Shown one piece after another: positions 26,536 to 34,605 of a stretch of 46,013 nucleotides of DNA (positions within the stretch are counted from its first letter, which is position 1; every line of letters starts with the position of its first letter). The DNA is from Thermodesulfovibrionales bacterium (GTDB lineage Bacteria; Nitrospirota; Thermodesulfovibrionia; Thermodesulfovibrionales; SM23-35): contig JAVHLL010000005.1 in NCBI GenBank assembly GCA_031082155.1, positions 1-46,013 of the forward strand, read 5' to 3'. A program made the translations under genes and the position numbers. The notes beneath the pieces were generated by a model, which saw only the letters and a list, made by a program, of their open reading frames with translations, searched no databases and was not told where the DNA came from.

Positions 26536-26826
26536 CTAAAATATTTTAAATAAATCGTTCAGTTTTCGGAGTGCCTCATCTTTTTCATTCTTAGGAGAAG
26601 AGGGCGAGGATGCCTCTCTGAAAGTGAAAAAATCGCAGAAATTCGCCCTGTCTCTCACCCTCTGAAATTCAGCCTTCGGTTCTCTGCATTTGTTGTGGCT
26701 TGTTTCAGAATAGAATTTGCAGTTGAGGCAGATATGAAGGTCTCCTCTGCATTTCGGACAAACCGATTTTCTCGAAAAATAGTTGTCTGCTTCGATTTCT
26801 TTCCCGCACAGGGAGCAGGTTTTCAT
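26536..26826 (-). CDS. Cys-rich zinc-finger protein
   Basis: A 96-residue protein with four CxxC-type pairs: CSLCG (4-8), CPKC (23-26) and CLNC (33-36), then single C47 and C64 residues. A C-terminal amphipathic helix (DEALRKLNDLFKIF) follows. The order CSLCGKEIEADNYFSRKSVCPKCRGDLHICLNC is a double zinc ribbon, found in small uncharacterised proteins of anaerobes. A GAGGT site precedes the ATG. A role in nucleic-acid or protein binding is only a guess. Confidence 0.75.
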   Translation of the reverse strand: MKTCSLCGKEIEADNYFSRKSVCPKCRGDLHICLNCKFYSETSHNKCREPKAEFQRVRDRANFCDFFTFREASSPSSPKNEKDEALRKLNDLFKIF

Positions 26827-26861
26827 AATGACCTCGGGTGCAGCGTCTCTGATAAAATCTT

Positions 26862-26897
26862 CCCAATCCCCCCCTCGAATAAAGAGGGAGATTGGGG
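26862..26897. repeat. Palindromic repeat between two minus-strand genes
   Basis: CCCAATC plus CCCCCTC pairs, with a small bulge, with GAGGGAGATTGGG around a GAATAAA loop. It is of the same C/G-palindrome class as those near thiL. It could also end the GYD transcript, but no T-run is present in that direction. Confidence 0.55.
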
Positions 26898-26916
26898 ATT
26901 GTTATCCTTCCGTTTG

Positions 26917-27201
26917 CTACTTGATTTTTTTAATAAATTCCTCTATCGGTAATGCAACAAGGGTCAAAAGTTGCACCGATCCACGGGAACCGAGTTCGAC
27001 CGACATCTTCATGATCGTATTGTTATCCTTAGCTTCTACAATGTTGACGAAGTCATAGGGGCCAAGGACCGCATATTGTTCTTTTACCTTGACGCCCATT
27101 TTTTCGAGTTCCTTGTTCACTTCGAGAATCCTTTCCGGTTTTTCCTTGATCGTTTTCCTTCCCTCATCAGTAAGTGTGCTCAAAATGACATAGTAAGCCA
27201 T
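26917..27201 (-). CDS. GYD-domain protein
   Basis: A 94-residue ferredoxin-like alpha+beta protein of the GYD family (PF08734-like). Features are YYVILSTLTDEGRKTIKEKPERI, then GPYDFVNIVEA (the GYD position reads GPYD) and a final SVQLLTLVALPIEEF. Members are single-domain and often form dimeric barrels; no reaction is established. A very good AAGGAGGG site precedes the ATG, and the gene lies 19 bases after the diguanylate cyclase ends, so the two may be cotranscribed. Confidence 0.88.
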   Translation of the reverse strand: MAYYVILSTLTDEGRKTIKEKPERILEVNKELEKMGVKVKEQYAVLGPYDFVNIVEAKDNNTIMKMSVELGSRGSVQLLTLVALPIEEFIKKIK

Positions 27202-27219
27202 ACGTTCCCTCCTTGGTTT

Positions 27220-28917
27220 TTATGAGAGCAGATGGACAACCATATTCCGCCCTCTTTTCTTTGCCTGATACATGGCATTATCGGCTCGCTTCAAGAAACT
27301 CTTCATGGTATCATCCATGTGAAATTCCGCGACACCGATGCTGACAGTCTTGCTTACGACATCAGGTTGACCCTCGAGCGTAAAAGGGTAAAAAACGGCC
27401 TGTGCAACAGCCTTTCTGATTCTTTCCGCAACCACAATTGCTTCTTCAAAACTCGTTTCAGGCAGTATGACGGTAAACTCTTCTCCGCCATATCTAAACG
27501 GCATATCTATATCCCTGACATTCTTCAGGAATATATCCCCAAGCCTCTTCAATACATAATCACCTTCCCAATGACCATACTTGTCATTAAAATCCTTGAA
27601 TCTGTCGATATCAATAAGGAGAAGGGAGAGCGACCTCTCATGTCTTTTTGCGCGCTCAACTTCCTTGTTGAGATGGGTATAGAAATATCGCTGGTTGTAA
27701 ATACCGGTCAGGTCATCGGTAATGACGAGTCTTTTCAATTCCGCTTCGGTTTTTTTCCGCTCGGTGATGTCCCTAAGGGTAATGAGGACCGCAAGCCTGT
27801 CTTCATAATGTATCTGGGTAAGGAGTACCTCCATAAAAAGACATTCCTGATTTTTGTGGAGCATCCTGATTTCAAGAGGAGTGTCTACTTTCTGCCCCGT
27901 ATCGAGTATAGTCAGGTTTTCGGAAAGGAGCCCGCGCTCGTTCGGACAGAGAAAACGCATGATATCCTTCCCGATTATCTCTCCTTCTGTATAGTTCAGG
28001 ATTTTCAGGAGGGTTGGGTTCACAAACTGAATCAGACCTTCCTGGAGGATCAGGATACCTTCCAGCGACTGTTCGACAAGGGTTCTGTATTTCAGTTCCG
28101 ATTCGATCAGTGCACGGGATTTGTCTCTGAGCATATTTTTAAGGATTTCTATATAGTCTGCCCTGAGATTTTTTATTACGTCGCTTTTGGTGAGAATACC
28201 CACGGCATTTCCTGTACCGTTCACCACAACGAGGCTGTTTATTCCCTGTTCGTCCATCACCCGCGTCGCATCATAGAGACCGATGTTTTTTCCGGTGACA
28301 GGAGCCGGATATTTCATAATTTCCTGCACAGATTTTGAAGCGATATTACCAGCTATTGCTCTGGTAATCTCCCGTTCGGTAACGATCCCGACAGGTTTCT
28401 TATCCTCGAGAACAGGGACACAGCTGATGTGTTTCTCCGACATGATTGAAATGACCTTTGAGAGAGGGTCCTTCTGCATGACAGAGACGACCCGTTGATT
28501 CATAATCTGCTCAACTTTCTTGAAACTGACGAAGGAGTCGATGCTCAGGTTCTTGATTATTTCGGTCTGGGTAACGATGCCGATTACATGACGCGCATCA
28601 TTTACGACAACAAGACGTCTCAGCTCGTTAATTACCATGAGATTTGCCGCTTCCAGAATTTCCGCTTCTTCTGAAAGAGCAATAACCGGGCTCTGCATAA
28701 CGGGCTGCAGACTTACTGCATTAAAATCCAACCGGGTGTCCATCAGATAAATGATGTCCCTTTCGGTGAGAATCCCTATCGGTGTATTGTTTTCGACCAC
28801 TACAACGCAGCTTGAATTGTGGTCGCTCATAATTTTGACGGCTGAAATAAGAGACTCTTCCGGCCCGAGCGTGATCACATCGGTAGACATAATTGAATTG
28901 ATTTTTCCAATTTTCAT
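27220..28917 (-). CDS. CBS(x4)-PAS-GGDEF diguanylate cyclase
   Basis: A 565-residue soluble protein. Residues about 1-245 form four CBS motifs (two Bateman pairs), with repeats of the type GILTERDI, GIVTQTEI, GIVTEREI and GILTKSDV. These usually bind adenosyl nucleotides. A PAS domain (about 268-390) ending RDITERKKTEAELK links to a C-terminal GGDEF domain. Its active site reads GGEEF and is preceded five residues earlier by RDID, an RxxD product-inhibition site. It should make c-di-GMP under nucleotide or energy-status and PAS-ligand control. It is soluble, so its input is intracellular. Confidence 0.92.
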   Translation of the reverse strand: MKIGKINSIMSTDVITLGPEESLISAVKIMSDHNSSCVVVVENNTPIGILTERDIIYLMDTRLDFNAVSLQPVMQSPVIALSEEAEILEAANLMVINELRRLVVVNDARHVIGIVTQTEIIKNLSIDSFVSFKKVEQIMNQRVVSVMQKDPLSKVISIMSEKHISCVPVLEDKKPVGIVTEREITRAIAGNIASKSVQEIMKYPAPVTGKNIGLYDATRVMDEQGINSLVVVNGTGNAVGILTKSDVIKNLRADYIEILKNMLRDKSRALIESELKYRTLVEQSLEGILILQEGLIQFVNPTLLKILNYTEGEIIGKDIMRFLCPNERGLLSENLTILDTGQKVDTPLEIRMLHKNQECLFMEVLLTQIHYEDRLAVLITLRDITERKKTEAELKRLVITDDLTGIYNQRYFYTHLNKEVERAKRHERSLSLLLIDIDRFKDFNDKYGHWEGDYVLKRLGDIFLKNVRDIDMPFRYGGEEFTVILPETSFEEAIVVAERIRKAVAQAVFYPFTLEGQPDVVSKTVSIGVAEFHMDDTMKSFLKRADNAMYQAKKRGRNMVVHLLS

Positions 28918-29046
28918 GCCGTGTAACTCCCTAGTATATTTATAATAATTATTCGGAAAAGTCTATAGAAAAATCCAGCTGAAGAATGTGCGGTATATAA
29001 AATCTGCTGTTTGACACGGGAAAGAGGATATTTTTATACTTAGAAT

Positions 29047-29469
29047 GTGAGAAAGATAGCGGTAGTTGACGGGCAGGGCGGCGGCATTGGCAGCTTGATT
29101 GTGAAACGGCTAAGAGAAGAGTTCGGTGACTCTGTCGAAATTCTTGCCCTCGGAACCAATGCTGCTGCAACCTCGGCCATGATGAGATCGAGGGCAGATA
29201 AGGGAGCAACAGGGGTAAACGCAATTATCTGGAATGCTCCAAGGGTGCACCTGATTATAGGCCCCCTCAGCATTGTTCTCCCGAATGCGATGTTAGGAGA
29301 ACTTACCGCAGGGATGGCAGAAGCGGTTGCGTCATCGGATGCCAAAAAAATACTCCTGGCGCTTAACCAGGAGGGTATCGAAGTGATTGGTGTTGAGAAG
29401 GAGCCACTCCCCCATATGATCGAAAAGATTATAGAAGCTGTCAGGCAGGAGATAGGAAAGGAGAAGTAA
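29047..29469 (+). CDS. DUF3842 family protein
   Basis: A 140-residue protein with a Rossmann-like start (KIAVVDGQGGGIGSLIVKRL), a central GTNAAATSAMMRSRADKGATGVNAI, and GPLSIVLPNAMLGELT. These are hallmarks of the DUF3842 family found in anaerobes. Its biochemistry is unknown; the Gly-rich loop suggests nucleotide or cofactor binding. The start is GTG and I find no strong ribosome site. The next gene, a CooT-like protein, begins two bases after its stop, so they are almost surely cotranscribed. Confidence 0.85.
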   Translation: MRKIAVVDGQGGGIGSLIVKRLREEFGDSVEILALGTNAAATSAMMRSRADKGATGVNAIIWNAPRVHLIIGPLSIVLPNAMLGELTAGMAEAVASSDAKKILLALNQEGIEVIGVEKEPLPHMIEKIIEAVRQEIGKEK

Positions 29470-29471
29470 CC

Positions 29472-29660
29472 ATGTGTGAAGCAAATGCCTATGTCTACGA
29501 GAACGGCAAGGAAATACTCTACCTGGAAAGTGTCGATATTCTGAAGCCCGAAGCAGGAAAGATTTATCTCAGGAGCCTGTTCGGAGAACAGAAAGTGTTT
29601 GACGGAGCGGTGCGGGAGATATCGCTCCTTAACCATAAGATAGTCCTTGAGAAGAAATAG
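29472..29660 (+). CDS. CooT family nickel-binding protein
   Basis: A 62-residue protein opening MCEANAYVYENGKE, with the family's invariant Cys2, then VDILKPEAGKIYLRSLFGEQKVFDGAVREISLLNHKIVLE. CooT of carbon-monoxide oxidisers is a homodimer binding one Ni(II) between the two Cys2 thiolates and supports maturation of CO dehydrogenase. Here no CODH gene is visible in the window, so the recipient is unknown. An AAGGAG site precedes the ATG. Confidence 0.88.
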   Translation: MCEANAYVYENGKEILYLESVDILKPEAGKIYLRSLFGEQKVFDGAVREISLLNHKIVLEKK

Positions 29661-29766
29661 CTGCTTCTTTGCTGAAATTCTTTCCGGTAGAGAGAATGCG
29701 AATTCATCCTCTGGAACGACATGACCGGCAGAATAAAAAATTCTGAAAGTCTTCAATAATACTCAC

Positions 29767-30417
29767 ATGGCGAAAGTTCCGTCGTTTACGATCACACAAT
29801 GCATCCGGTGCGGTACCTGTTGCCGCAAGGGCGGGCCTGTACTGCACAAACAGGATATCAAAATACTCCTGGAAGGGCATGCGGGTCATCAGCACCTTAT
29901 GACAATCAGGAAGGGGGAAAAAGCGTACAATCCTGTTTCTGGGAGAGCAGAACCTGTCCCCCGTGAACTGGTAAAGATAATCGGAAGAGAAACAGACTGG
30001 ACCTGTATCTTTTTTGATGAAGAGCAGTCATCCTGCAGTATCTATCATTACCGTTTTCTCGAATGCAGTCTCCTCCAATGCTGGGACCCTTCTCCGATCA
30101 TTAGGGTTATAGGAAAAAATACTCTCTGCAGGTTCGATCTCATAAATCCCGGTGACCCGATCAGAGAGATAATTCAGACGCATGAACTGGAGTGCCCCTT
30201 CAGTGAAGTTGAGAACCTCCTGTCGGCTCTCTCAACTGGAACTGACAAGTCAGGAATATTCAAAGGCCTGGCTGCGCTGGTGCAGAAAGACAATTCGCTT
30301 CGCTCTTATGCAATAGATGAACTGGGGATGAAAAAAGAGCATGAATTTTTCATCTTCGGCCGCCCGCTCGCACAGATTCTCGAAGACCATGGATTCACTA
30401 TCCGAACGCATGGCTAA
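29767..30417 (+). CDS. YkgJ-type cysteine-cluster protein
   Basis: A 216-residue protein with the YkgJ/zinc-or-iron-chelate motif CIRCGTCCRKGGP at the N-terminus (C12, C15, C18, C19). Four further cysteines in the middle (WTCIFF, SSCSIY, LECSLLQC) and one later pair could ligate a metal or iron-sulfur centre. The C-terminal region is unassigned. It lies 106 bases after the cooT-like gene and shortly before an exported 5'-nucleotidase on the same strand. Function in this family is not established; metal handling or protein modification are possibilities. Confidence 0.8.
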   Translation: MAKVPSFTITQCIRCGTCCRKGGPVLHKQDIKILLEGHAGHQHLMTIRKGEKAYNPVSGRAEPVPRELVKIIGRETDWTCIFFDEEQSSCSIYHYRFLECSLLQCWDPSPIIRVIGKNTLCRFDLINPGDPIREIIQTHELECPFSEVENLLSALSTGTDKSGIFKGLAALVQKDNSLRSYAIDELGMKKEHEFFIFGRPLAQILEDHGFTIRTHG

Positions 30418-30442
30418 GTTTGAAAGGATAATTGTTTTTCCA

Positions 30443-31981
30443 ATGAAACGATTTGTGCTCATAATACTTTTTCTCTGTTGCTTCACTTGCCTGCATTCAG
30501 ATGTCTCAGCCGTACAGACAGAAATCAGGATTCTTTATGTGAACGACTTCCATGGATTTGCTGAACCATACAAACCCTTTGGCTCAGATGAATTACTTGG
30601 GGGGATGGCATATCTCGCAGGAAGGGTTGAGACGCTCCGAAGAGAGAAACCGTCTCTCCTGCTCGCTGCCGGGGACATGATACAGGGAAACGACTGGGCT
30701 AACCTCTTTCAGGGCGAATCCGTCCTTGCAATAATGAACGCGATGAGGTTTGACGGTATGGTTCTGGGGAACCATGAGTTTGATTTCGGGCAGGATGTGC
30801 TGAAGAAGAGGATTAGTGCGGCGCACTTCCCTGTTCTCGGTGCGAATGTTAAGGGGGTCGACAGGGTGAAACCTTACATTATAACGCAGCTTGGCGGGAT
30901 AACCGTTGCAGTTATCGGGGTTGTGACTGACGAAACACCAGTTTCAACCCATCCGAAGAATGTTGAGGGTTTACTCTTTATCCCTCCAGCGGATGTGCTG
31001 CCGGACTATATTGCAGAGTTGAGAGAAAATGCAGATCTCATTGTGGTCCTGTCCCATATCGGTTACTCGGCGGACAGGATACTGGCCGAAAAAGTGTCTG
31101 GAATCGATATCATCGTCGGCGGACATTCGCACACAAAACTCACCCAGCCGGTTATAGTTCAGGGCACGCTTATCCTCCAGGCATGGGAACACGCAAAGGC
31201 CCTCGGAATACTCGATGTGACGGTTGACAGTGGGGCAATCATCAGGTGCGAGGGTCGTCTTGAGGAGATAAAGCCTGTGCCTGGTACAGAAGAAAGAGGT
31301 ATCGAAACAACCGTGAAAGCATACCGGCAAGACATTGATCATGTGCTCCTGGAGAAGATCGGAAAGGCAGAGAATGACCTTGACGGAGAGAATGTAAGAA
31401 AGAGAGAGACGAATTTTGGGGATTTTGTTGCCGATGTAATACGGTTGACAGCCGGATCAGACGTTGCGATCATTAACGGCGGAGGAATACGGACAAGTAT
31501 CAAACAGGGTGACATCTTTGTGAGGAATATATATTCGGCTCTGCCCTTTGACAATTATCTTATTGCGTTCAGGATATCCGGCACGCGTATCAGGGAGACC
31601 TTAGAACATGGGGTATCTGCAGTGGAGGAGGAGGCCGGGAGATTTCCTCAGGTTTCGGGCCTGACCTTTACCTACAATCCCTCTGCACCCAAGGGGGCAA
31701 GAACAAGGGATATTTTTATCGCGGGGAAACCGGTCGAACCTGACAGAGAATACACGGTTGCAACGAATGACTTTCTCGCTGCCGGAGGCGACGGATACAG
31801 GGCATTCGGCGATGCACTAAAGGAAACAGACGATTTTTCAGTCATGGGAGGGATGATACGGAGCGAAAAGATTGTCTATAGTGATTACAGCAGATGGCTC
31901 AGAGATGATGTCATTGCCTATATCAGGGAGAAGAAGGTGATCGCTCCTTCAATTGAGATGAGGATTGTCGAGGTGCCCTGA
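30443..31981 (+). CDS. Exported 5'-nucleotidase/metallophosphatase (UshA-like)
   Basis: A 512-residue periplasmic enzyme. The signal peptide is MKRFVLIILFLCCFTCLHSDVSA; of the possible in-frame starts the ATG at 30443 gives this clean leader. The N-terminal calcineurin-like domain has LYVNDFHGF, AAGDMIQGN, GNHEFDFG, VVLSHIGY and GGHSHTKL, which bind the dinuclear metal. The C-terminal nucleotidase domain has NFGDFVADVIR, NGGGIRTSI and ATNDFLAAGGDGY. It should hydrolyse extracellular nucleotides to recover phosphate or nucleosides. The following beta-grasp gene starts one base after its stop. Confidence 0.92.
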   Translation: MKRFVLIILFLCCFTCLHSDVSAVQTEIRILYVNDFHGFAEPYKPFGSDELLGGMAYLAGRVETLRREKPSLLLAAGDMIQGNDWANLFQGESVLAIMNAMRFDGMVLGNHEFDFGQDVLKKRISAAHFPVLGANVKGVDRVKPYIITQLGGITVAVIGVVTDETPVSTHPKNVEGLLFIPPADVLPDYIAELRENADLIVVLSHIGYSADRILAEKVSGIDIIVGGHSHTKLTQPVIVQGTLILQAWEHAKALGILDVTVDSGAIIRCEGRLEEIKPVPGTEERGIETTVKAYRQDIDHVLLEKIGKAENDLDGENVRKRETNFGDFVADVIRLTAGSDVAIINGGGIRTSIKQGDIFVRNIYSALPFDNYLIAFRISGTRIRETLEHGVSAVEEEAGRFPQVSGLTFTYNPSAPKGARTRDIFIAGKPVEPDREYTVATNDFLAAGGDGYRAFGDALKETDDFSVMGGMIRSEKIVYSDYSRWLRDDVIAYIREKKVIAPSIEMRIVEVP

Positions 31982-31982
31982 C

Positions 31983-32204
31983 ATGAATGTTTTTGTAAAT
32001 GACACACCGGTTGTCCTTGCACCTGGCATGACGGTCAGGCATGCCCTCACAGGTGCTGGGGTGATGAATGTGACCGGTTCATTATGGCGGGTCTATGATG
32101 AATGGGGGAACGAGTTGGGGCTCGACGGAGCATTGTCAGAAGGAGCAAGGATTTATGTCAGACAGGAGGGTGAGAACCCCGTTGCCAAAAGCATTCCTGA
32201 TTAG
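31983..32204 (+). CDS. Small beta-grasp (ubiquitin/ThiS-like) protein
   Basis: A 73-residue protein starting MNVFVNDTPVVLAPGMTVRHAL, with VYDEWGNELGLDGAL and EGARIYVRQ: the strand-turn-helix-strand order of small beta-grasp domains. It does not end in the Gly-Gly of ThiS or MoaD, so sulfur carriage is unlikely. No cysteines for a 2Fe-2S cluster are present. It lies one base after the 5'-nucleotidase stop, implying coupling. Its function is unknown. Confidence 0.65.
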   Translation: MNVFVNDTPVVLAPGMTVRHALTGAGVMNVTGSLWRVYDEWGNELGLDGALSEGARIYVRQEGENPVAKSIPD

Positions 32205-32290
32205 CCCACACTATTCATAAATTCCGGGATGAACACAGCATCTGCTGTGTGTGTTGTGGTAAATTGATGAATAAAGAGGGTTCTGCCCTG

Positions 32291-33109
32291 CTATTTGGCA
32301 CCTTTGTCTTTGAATATGTGGAAGAACTTGCCCAGCAGTTTATTGAACGGATTCGAGCGCTCAAGAAATGAGACAGGAGGTCTTTTCCGTTCGCCAAGTT
32401 TCCGTGTCTCCCTGAGGAGTTCCCTGTGCTCCGGATCGATTTCGAGGCCCTTCTGAAAAGAGGTGTATGCTTCTTTCTTTTTGCCTGCTGCGAGATACGC
32501 TTTCCCGAGATTCAGGAAGAGGACTGGATAAAAAAATTCTTCACCAAAGGGGACCTGTTCTCTCAGGATCGTGAATGCCTCCCTGCATGTCTTAATCCCT
32601 TTTGAGAAATTGCGGTTTACCACAGTGTCAAGATACCCCTGAAAGGAGAAGATGAAAGGGTTGTTTGGATACTGTTCAAGGGCTTTCGTCAACAAGACAA
32701 AGGCTTCTTTCGGTTTTCTGTCCCGCATGATGGTTTCTACAGCACTGATGTATTCTTCGTAGGTTTTTTCCTGGGAAATCTTCTCGCGTTTCAGTGATTT
32801 GATCGCTTCCTGGTGGTGTTTCCTGGTCATCTCTGCAAGCCGGTTTTCGAAGTCGGCCTGGTTGAGCGCATCTGCGTAATCATACTCATATGTTGAGATA
32901 ATCTGGCCTTTATAATACACGCGGGTTGTAAGTATATGTTTCGCAGAACCGAGGTCTTCAGATGCTATGATATATTCATTCCCGCCAAGGGTAATTTTCT
33001 GGCTGAATTCCTTTCCGGGACCTGACTTTATCTTCAGCGATATTTTTTCCACGGAGCCGTTCTCATTCTCCTTACGGTATACTATATCTTTTACTGACGA
33101 ACTTATCAA
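32291..33109 (-). CDS. Tetratricopeptide-repeat protein
   Basis: A protein of about 272 residues. Residues 1-90 are beta-rich and unassigned (DIVYRKENENGS...KITLGGNEYIIASED), then a charged helix, then TPR units. The units include KEAFVLLTKALEQYPNNPFIFSFQGYL and YPVLFLNLGKAYLAAGKKKEAYTSFQKGLEIDPEH, near residues 130-230. The C-terminus is basic. The apparent start is TTG without a clear ribosome site and without a signal peptide. The frame is open further upstream without an ATG, so the real N-terminus is uncertain. Partners are unknown; TPRs mediate protein contacts. Confidence 0.75.
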   Translation of the reverse strand: MISSSVKDIVYRKENENGSVEKISLKIKSGPGKEFSQKITLGGNEYIIASEDLGSAKHILTTRVYYKGQIISTYEYDYADALNQADFENRLAEMTRKHHQEAIKSLKREKISQEKTYEEYISAVETIMRDRKPKEAFVLLTKALEQYPNNPFIFSFQGYLDTVVNRNFSKGIKTCREAFTILREQVPFGEEFFYPVLFLNLGKAYLAAGKKKEAYTSFQKGLEIDPEHRELLRETRKLGERKRPPVSFLERSNPFNKLLGKFFHIFKDKGAK

Positions 33110-33282
33110 ATAGTATGAACAGTATCCGGGGTATTTGATAAAAAATATGCGTTCATGTTGCAGAATAAAGACTGTACAGAAAAGAGGGGAAGAGAATTCA
33201 GTACCACGGTGAATATCAGGCCTCCGCAGAAAAATCCTTTAAAGAGGACCCTCTTTATAGTTCACTTTTCGCATAAGAAATG

Positions 33283-34371
33283 CTAAAAAAGTTTCAGATA
33301 TTCTCCGTACCCTTCTTTTTCTAAATTCTCTTTTGGGACAAACCGTAGCGCAGCTGAATTCAGGCAATATCTGAGGCCGGCCGGCTTCGGTCCGTCAGGG
33401 AATACATGACCGAGATGGGAGTTGCCAAGTTTGCTTCTCACCTCGGTACGCTTTATGAATAGTTTCCTGTCCTCACGTTCAATAATATTGGCAGGTTCCA
33501 TGGGTTTTGTGAAACTCGGCCATCCTGTCCCTGAATCATACTTGTCGAGAGAACTGAAGAGGGGTTCTCCCGAGACTATGTCCACATATATCCCTTCTTT
33601 CTTGTTGTCCCAGTATTCGTTTTGAAAAGGAGGTTCCGTACCCTCTTTTTGTGTTACGTCATATTGCAGGGGAGCGAGGGTTTTCCTCAGCGTTGCATCA
33701 TCCGGTTTCTGATATTTCTGTTTCAGTGTATCCGGTTTTTTCATTTCCTTGCCCCATACTTTTTCCAGGAACTGATCACGGCCTGATCCTATCCGGTAAA
33801 AGCTATATTTCAGAGAGTGGGTTTTATAATAGTCCTGGTGATAGTCCTCGGCTTCATAGAACTGAGTAAACGGGATAATTTCGGTAACAACAGGCTTTTT
33901 AAACCGGCCTGATTTCGCAAGAGCGTCCCTTGACTGTTCCGCAAGCCGTCTCTGTTCTTCGTCATGGTAAAAAATCGCACTCCGATATTGCTGCCCTCTG
34001 TCTACAAACTGGCCGCCTGGATCCGTGGGGTCAATATGACGCCAGAAGTAGTCGAGCAGTTCTTCGTAAGTGATCTGAGACGGGTCATAAAAGACCTGAA
34101 CAGCTTCTCCATGCCCTGTGTTACCGGATGCTACCTCTTCGTAGGTCGGATTGTCCTTCTGTCCTCCGGTATACCCCGATATCACCTTTACAACTCCGGG
34201 CAGTTTTTCGAAATCAGATTCCACACACCAGAAGCAACCACCGGCAAATGTGGCGATACGGAATTGTGCATTGTCTTTCATCGTCGTAGTCTCCAGGTTT
34301 TGTTTCCCGGAGGGATACGGGCATCCACCGAGGAACAAGATTGAAATTATGGTGAATAGAAATATTTTCAT
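33283..34371 (-). CDS. msrAB: Bifunctional peptide-methionine sulfoxide reductase, lipoprotein MsrA-MsrB
   Basis: A 362-residue protein with a lipobox (LFLGGC, lipidated Cys17), so it is envelope-bound. MsrA: catalytic C46 in GCFWC, with [16 protein letters not shown] and YHQDYY. Msr[28 protein letters not shown], and catalytic C336 in [11 protein letters not shown]. The MsrB half lacks the zinc-binding CxxC pairs and reads SGTGWPSF where a resolving Cys is often found. It therefore belongs to the Cys-poor MsrB type. It repairs methionine sulfoxide in exported proteins, both S and R forms. A GGAAG site precedes the ATG. Confidence 0.94.
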   Translation of the reverse strand: MKIFLFTIISILFLGGCPYPSGKQNLETTTMKDNAQFRIATFAGGCFWCVESDFEKLPGVVKVISGYTGGQKDNPTYEEVASGNTGHGEAVQVFYDPSQITYEELLDYFWRHIDPTDPGGQFVDRGQQYRSAIFYHDEEQRRLAEQSRDALAKSGRFKKPVVTEIIPFTQFYEAEDYHQDYYKTHSLKYSFYRIGSGRDQFLEKVWGKEMKKPDTLKQKYQKPDDATLRKTLAPLQYDVTQKEGTEPPFQNEYWDNKKEGIYVDIVSGEPLFSSLDKYDSGTGWPSFTKPMEPANIIEREDRKLFIKRTEVRSKLGNSHLGHVFPDGPKPAGLRYCLNSAALRFVPKENLEKEGYGEYLKLF

Positions 34372-34495
34372 ATGTCTTCCAAGGTTCGCTTGTTACTGGG
34401 AAAATACTTACTTATTCAGGAGAGGTAGCAAGACAGATGCCAGACTATATCTCTTTGAATTCATTGAATAAGAGTGCAAGAACGATGAGGAAAAT

Positions 34496-34531
34496 CGGGC
34501 ATATTTCCCTCTCTGAGAGATAATATGCCCG
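34496..34531 (-). terminator. Probable terminator of the 34606-35898 gene
   Basis: The 10-bp stem CGGGCATATT/AATATGCCCG (34496-34505 with 34522-34531) encloses a smaller CTCT-CTG-AGAG stem. On the minus strand it is followed by ATTTTCC. It lies 75 bases downstream of the stop of the minus-strand gene. Its T-run is short, so efficiency may be moderate. Confidence 0.55.
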
Positions 34532-34605
34532 GCGTTTCCATTCAGTGGGTGGCGTTGAACGATTGTGTTCAGATGCCGGAAGACTGGTAATGCTGTTCCA
34601 TAATG

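Noticed and set aside
27232-28338. Long plus-strand frame (368 codons) across the diguanylate cyclase
   Set aside because: It is antisense to a clear CBS-PAS-GGDEF gene whose motifs are intact, and has no recognisable domain.
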